From: Lethocerus indicus
Lineage: Eukaryota > Arthropoda > Insecta > Hemiptera > Belostomatidae
NCBI GenBank assembly: GCA_019843655.1
Contig: JACDQD010000003.1
Span: forward strand, 13,394,925-13,458,924
DNA: 64,000 nt
Reading direction: 5' to 3'
The number at the start of each line of letters is the position of its first letter. Position 1 is the first letter of the stretch. Below are positions 55,240 to 61,200 of the stretch, piece after piece. The notes beneath the pieces are model-generated. The model was not told the DNA's origin and searched no databases. It saw only the letters and a program-made list of their open reading frames with translations. The position numbers and the translations under genes were made by a program.

Positions 55240-58200
55240 CATGCACAGCATTTCCAAGTCAAATCCAACTTTTTTTCACAGTGTGATTTACAATTTTACA
55301 TGTGATTTAGTGGGTTATATATACAGTAGACAAAAATGTGGATTATATAAATATTATAAAATAAAAAACAAATATTATATATCAGTGCATAACAGCCCTT
55401 GTGGCTGATTGCACTGTATCCATTAAGCTAATAAATTACGTATGTAATATTTAAAGCAGAAACTATGTATGTTTCTTTGTCCAGGGTAAACACCTATATT
55501 TATTATGTGTCCAATTGCCACATTCAGTATGTGGCTTTGTAGTGGTCTGGAGAAGGTCACAAGGTCTATACAAGTTCTAGACAACAAATAATACCACGAT
55601 AATGAGGACAATGTTTCATTCAACAATGTCTGAACTGATTGCAAAAATGCTGGACATTTTCTTCAATATTTGATTGCAAAAAAGTCAATGTTTTTCCAAT
55701 TTCTTAGTGCTGTCACTTTATTCTAATGTCAAGAAGTATGAATAAATATCTGGTTAATATCTAATATATAAAGCAGGAACTATGTATGTATGTGTCTGTC
55801 ACTCATACAAATCCATGCCATTTGACCAATTTTGTTCAAACTTGGCACACATATCTGATATCCTCAGCAAGGAACTATACACATATTTTCATCCGAGTGG
55901 GATAAGCCATTCATGTGTGCCAAGTAGGACAAGCAGCTGTCGGGCTGATAATGGTGGTGATCATGGTGATGGCTGTTAACAATGAATGTGTTAACAGTTA
56001 TAACCCTTTTGTAACACCTATTTGCTATCAATTGCACTGAAAAATGAATACACATCATTATTCTCTGTTAACTTTTCGCTGAGTTTGGTTGGAATGTTGA
56101 AGTTAGTTTCAAAAAAGTTGAATTTGACTTGGAAAAAGTTGCACTTAATGAAGTTAATTATCAAATAGGATTTAAACAATCACTTTTTTCTCTAATATCA
56201 CATTGATTTAAGTCTTTGTTCAATTTGGTTTATTAAATGCATGTTCTTATGTGTGTATTGCTTACATTGAATAAGACTTGTTATATGCATAAGGCATGTT
56301 TATTCTTGATCATATCTGTGTTTATTGTAACATTCATTATAATTAAGCTGTGTTTATGTTTTATTATATTTTACGTTATTTAGGAACTATTTCCAGGTCA
56401 AATTTTTGCATTTTTTATTTTGATATAATCAATATAATTTTCATTGTAATTATCAAGTTGTTAACAGTTCAAGTCAGGGTTTATTGATGAAATACTAATA
56501 ATCAAACTACACTATATAACCGATTGTTAATATCTAAATAAAAAGGAATATTATAATATAAAACTTGCAAACTTGGAAGTAGTTTTTGGTGTTGTGTGGT
56601 GTGGTGCATGACTAACTAGGGTGATGTGCCAACTAGATACGCGTTGGAGTCCCTTCCATCCCCCGGGCTCCCCTCACTCCAGCAGCAGCTGTCCCTACTC
56701 AACAGCGAAGGTCTCTATTACTGCAGGTGAGACAAAACAATCTCTTACCACACAAAAGAAAAAATGCTTTTTGTTCATTTAGCATTCAATTTATATTTTT
56801 TTCTATGCATAATCACTAGTCTAACTAGGCAAGATAGTTCTTGTGTTTTGGAAAATAAGAAATCTCCTTTCAGGAAGGTTTTGCTGAAAAATTTATTTAA
56901 GATAGTCAAAACTTAATTAATTTGATAGTTCTCATTTGGTATTGTTTCTTTTATTAAGTTCAAATTAAGAACAGTAATCATACAGAAAATATGCACTTTT
57001 TCCTTCTAATCTAATTAATATTGTCCATTTCATACATATTAAGAGTGTATACTGAGTTACGAAAAGAATTTTTTATGGTGTTATATACTGAACAAATGAA
57101 TGTCGATCCTTCCAACAAACATAGGCATGATATATGTTTTTATGTTCATTCTTTAATATCAGTTCAAATGGAACAATTTCATTTTATTAGTAATTTAATT
57201 ATTTTCTAATTTTGATGTTACTTACTATAAATATAACATATCAATAGGAGTATGATACTGATCTCATAAACTGAAGAGGGTTTGAGTACACATACACATT
57301 TAATGTCTGCAATTACCAATTATCACAGAAGGTAAAACCCCTCAATCTTTATCAATATTGGAAACTATTTACTTATTATTAGACCTATCTGTATAACCTC
57401 TTTTGGTTTTTGTCAATTACTTAAAACATAAATATTCTGATATTTTGAAGGTAAATCCGACCTTCTTCATGCTTAACACCTGCCTCAGGGAGAACATTGT
57501 GTTTATCACCAAAACTTCACAATATTTATATGATTGACAAGACCAAATGAGCTGATGAGGTTAGAGTGCAACTTGAAATCAAGTTCAGGTGCTTTAGCAT
57601 TTGGCATCTGCCATGACCCCTATGCATAATCATCCTATGAGGTGGTCATTCTTCATTAAGATCAATTTGTTATAACAAATTAATGAATTATATTTATTAA
57701 ATGCATTATACTGCTCTATCAAAAGTTTTATGTGTTCCTCAGTATAAACATATTTTGCTATTTTGTCATATCCTTATACAGCAAAGGCATTTCATGCATA
57801 ACAAATATTAAATGAAAATTCCTTCTTTTTATTTAATTTATAAAAAAGTTATGAGCATTATATTCAGATAAATGATTAGTTTAATTAGTTAATTAAAATA
57901 TTAGTACATTGATAAGCTACTGTTAATGTTTTTAGAGCTGTAGGGGTTTTTAAATGTTTTTATAACTGATCTATGGGTGTGTTGAGAAGATTATTGTTAT
58001 GTGTTGTATTTAAATTTAACATAGCCCCAGAAACTTGGGTGGAGGGTCCATACATGAACTTAATTCCTCCTCGCTACACTACTATGAACTACTACTGCTA
58101 GTACTGCATTTTATTTGCTTAACATAGCAAAAGGCTGCAGCAAAGCAATAAAATGTTAATAATGTATATATTAATATGTACAGAGGAATTTTCAACTTTT

Positions 58201-61200
58201 TTAAAATGAAAAGTTTCAATATTTCTATTCAAAATATGTTAGATTTATAAAACCTGAAAAAAACTGATGTGTAAATACAAAATTACTTCCTTTCTTGTGG
58301 TATCCATTTTTCCCATAATTTGTTGTTGGAGTAATGCCATTTGTACATACATGCTGATTTTGTCAGATACATATGTTTTGTTCATACATACATGTTTTGT
58401 ACAACGGGATTCAAATATTATATTTAATAGCGAAATTATAATCAATAATTAACAGTTTAATTCATTATAGTGCATGTTGACTTAACCTTTGTAGGTTATA
58501 TTTGTAAAGTATATGAAGTGGAATCATAGTTTGATCCAGTTTTATATGGAATGAAACTTTTGTTTGTAATTTGCAACTTCATCTTGTAAATATATTATTA
58601 TAGAATAATAATATTATTCTGCATGGAAAAATGCAAATTTTGGAGAAGGCATGAATGTACTTGCATGGAAATTTGAGATAGACTCTTACAAGACAGTAAG
58701 TAAAAAATTAGATGAAAATTATGAATTATTACTCGAGGTGCAGTCGTATTTTAAACAGATTGCGTACCAAATATACGCTTTTGTCTCTTATGCATATTTT
58801 ACAATTAGTTCACAAGTTTTAGTTATTATGCAATGAAATAATTATGATTGCAATATTTATGATACTATGTTTTTTATGTGAATAAAAAATGTTTCTGTTT
58901 AGGAACAGCCTCTTCTATTAGAAGACCTTTTAGAAGAAGAAAAGAGGGAACAAGAGAAACAAGCAGCCGTTCCATCCCAAACTTCTGCCCCAGCTCTAAT
59001 GAGTGATGCAGATTTTGAAATGCTTAAAGCTGACGTTCTAGGTACAAATACACAAGTATCTAGTCCACCAAACACTATTCAAGGTTTGTACTTAATATTA
59101 TGATATTTTTTCTTTATCCCAGTTAAATAGTAAGGTAGTTAAAAGGGACTCTCATATTAATATTGTGAATTTTGCATATTTTAAGGTAAAAAAAAGTAAA
59201 GTTTGTAGATACACTTTAGAGGTTACTTTGCTGTTAATCGAATTTAACATCTTTTTGCAGGTCCTAGTCTTGTACCCCAAGCTATTAGGCCTCCATTTTC
59301 TCAGCGTACACCTGGAGCCTTACAAACACAAACAGTTATTTCAAGACCACCACCGCCACCACCCCCACCAGAAAGCAGTAAGTTAACTGAACAACATCAT
59401 GATTTCATGTAATAAATATATTTAAATAGTTAGTAAATATAAATTTTTAATTATATCATTTTTATTTATTTTGAATGCTTTTATTTTATTTCAAAGGTAT
59501 TAATATTTATTGTTAAGAAAGTTACACTTTCATTAATATTTCAAATGATACAATTATACACACTTTTTCCCGTTCTATCATTTCAGATGAAATTATTGTT
59601 GTTTATTTTTTATTCTGGAACATGCTCTTTGTCTTTCCTTCAGTGTGTTTTTAAATTGTTGGTACATAATGTTTGTGGTTTCAATGAATTTCAATTTTTT
59701 AATTACAATCAATTTCAACTTCCTGAACGTGTTCATTCGTGTGCAATATAGTGATTTTGCACATGAAGCATTACATTATAGAATTACATTGTAAAAAAAA
59801 TTATATGTCCAATTTAATCATATTTATCAATTTAAATCCATGTGTTATATTTACTTATAGGAGTAACTTCATTCAGTACTCCTCTGTTATCGGCTCCTCC
59901 ATTGCCACCAGAGAACATCATTACTGAACAGGATAGACAAACTCAAGTACAATATGAACAATGGCTTCACAACAACAACACTGCTGTCACACAACAGCTG
60001 AAATTTTATGAAACTGAAGTTCAAAAGTTGAGAAAAATTCGTAAGGTAAGAATATTTTTGTAATGTACTATACTATCAGGAAAGTAGGAAAGTTCAGGAT
60101 TTTGTGTGTTCAGTATAGTAGGATTGTCTTATATTAGAGATATTTTAACATTTGTTTGCTGTTGTAGTCGTTAAATAGCAAGCAACGACAACTTAGAAAA
60201 AATGGCAATGAATTGTCACAGAGAGATGCATTAGAACTACAGCGGGTGACTGGAGAACAGGCAGCATTGCAGAAATACCTGGAAGCTGCTAGGAAACAAA
60301 GTCGGCAACATAGCATGGTCATGCAGGTATGTCTGTTTATAAGTAATATTAGAATTAGTAAAGTAGCATTTGAAATTTGTGTGTACCGGCCATGATGACA
60401 GTGGCACAATGATTACCTTGAAAGAGCTACCTGAGATGGCTGGTAACAGAATTAGGTTCTCATGAAGGGCTATTTTTTTGTGTAATAATTTTGTTCTTGA
60501 GTCTTTTAGGCATTTGAAAAGAGTTAAAATAAGTTCAATATTTTTGGTATCTTAAAACGACAATTCATTATTTGTAACAGGTAGATCTGTTGGGTTATTG
60601 AATTTTAATAAATGCTCATTTTAAAGACACCGATAAAAATTCAAAAAGCCACTACAGCACTTTTTTATCTTTACTTAAATATAATAATATTGTTGCAGTT
60701 GTAGCTATTTTTATTACTGTGTTAATTTATTTTATTATACTCTCACAAATTCAATATAGCTGCACAAAATTGATATTTGCTTTAAATTAATAATAATTTC
60801 TCAAAATCTTCATTAGTTTCATTCTGGTAAATTAAACTAGTCAATGTACTTAAAATTGTTTGAATTTCTCTTCCCTGAAGACTTTCCTTTTAGGCAGACA
60901 ATTTATAAAGATAAAGTTTTTGGAATCAATCGATGGTACAAATTGAATTTTGTATAATTCGCCTTTTTTGACAAACAGGAATACCAGAATAAGCAAGACC
61001 AAAAAATGAATGGAGGAACTAGTATGACTACAAACACTGTTAGTGTCAATATCAATACAGGGAGTGGTGGGTCTCCACAATCTCCAGCTCTCATGTCTCC
61101 AGGACTTTCCTCTCAGCCTCCTCAACCATCACCTCAAACTTCTGTATCTCCCATACATCATAGCCCTAGAATAGGAACTCCCCAATCACAGGTTAGTGTT

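Larger units (their letters stand above)
54736..56636 (+). other. KMT2C/D intron 39
   Basis: A 1.9 kb intron containing a (TA)n tract and two related repeat-like segments with AAAGCAG-AACTATGTATG (55452-55480 and 55773-55801), listed separately. The right third (56060-56630) is plain AT-rich DNA with a short (TGGTG) run just before exon 40. Confidence 0.65.
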
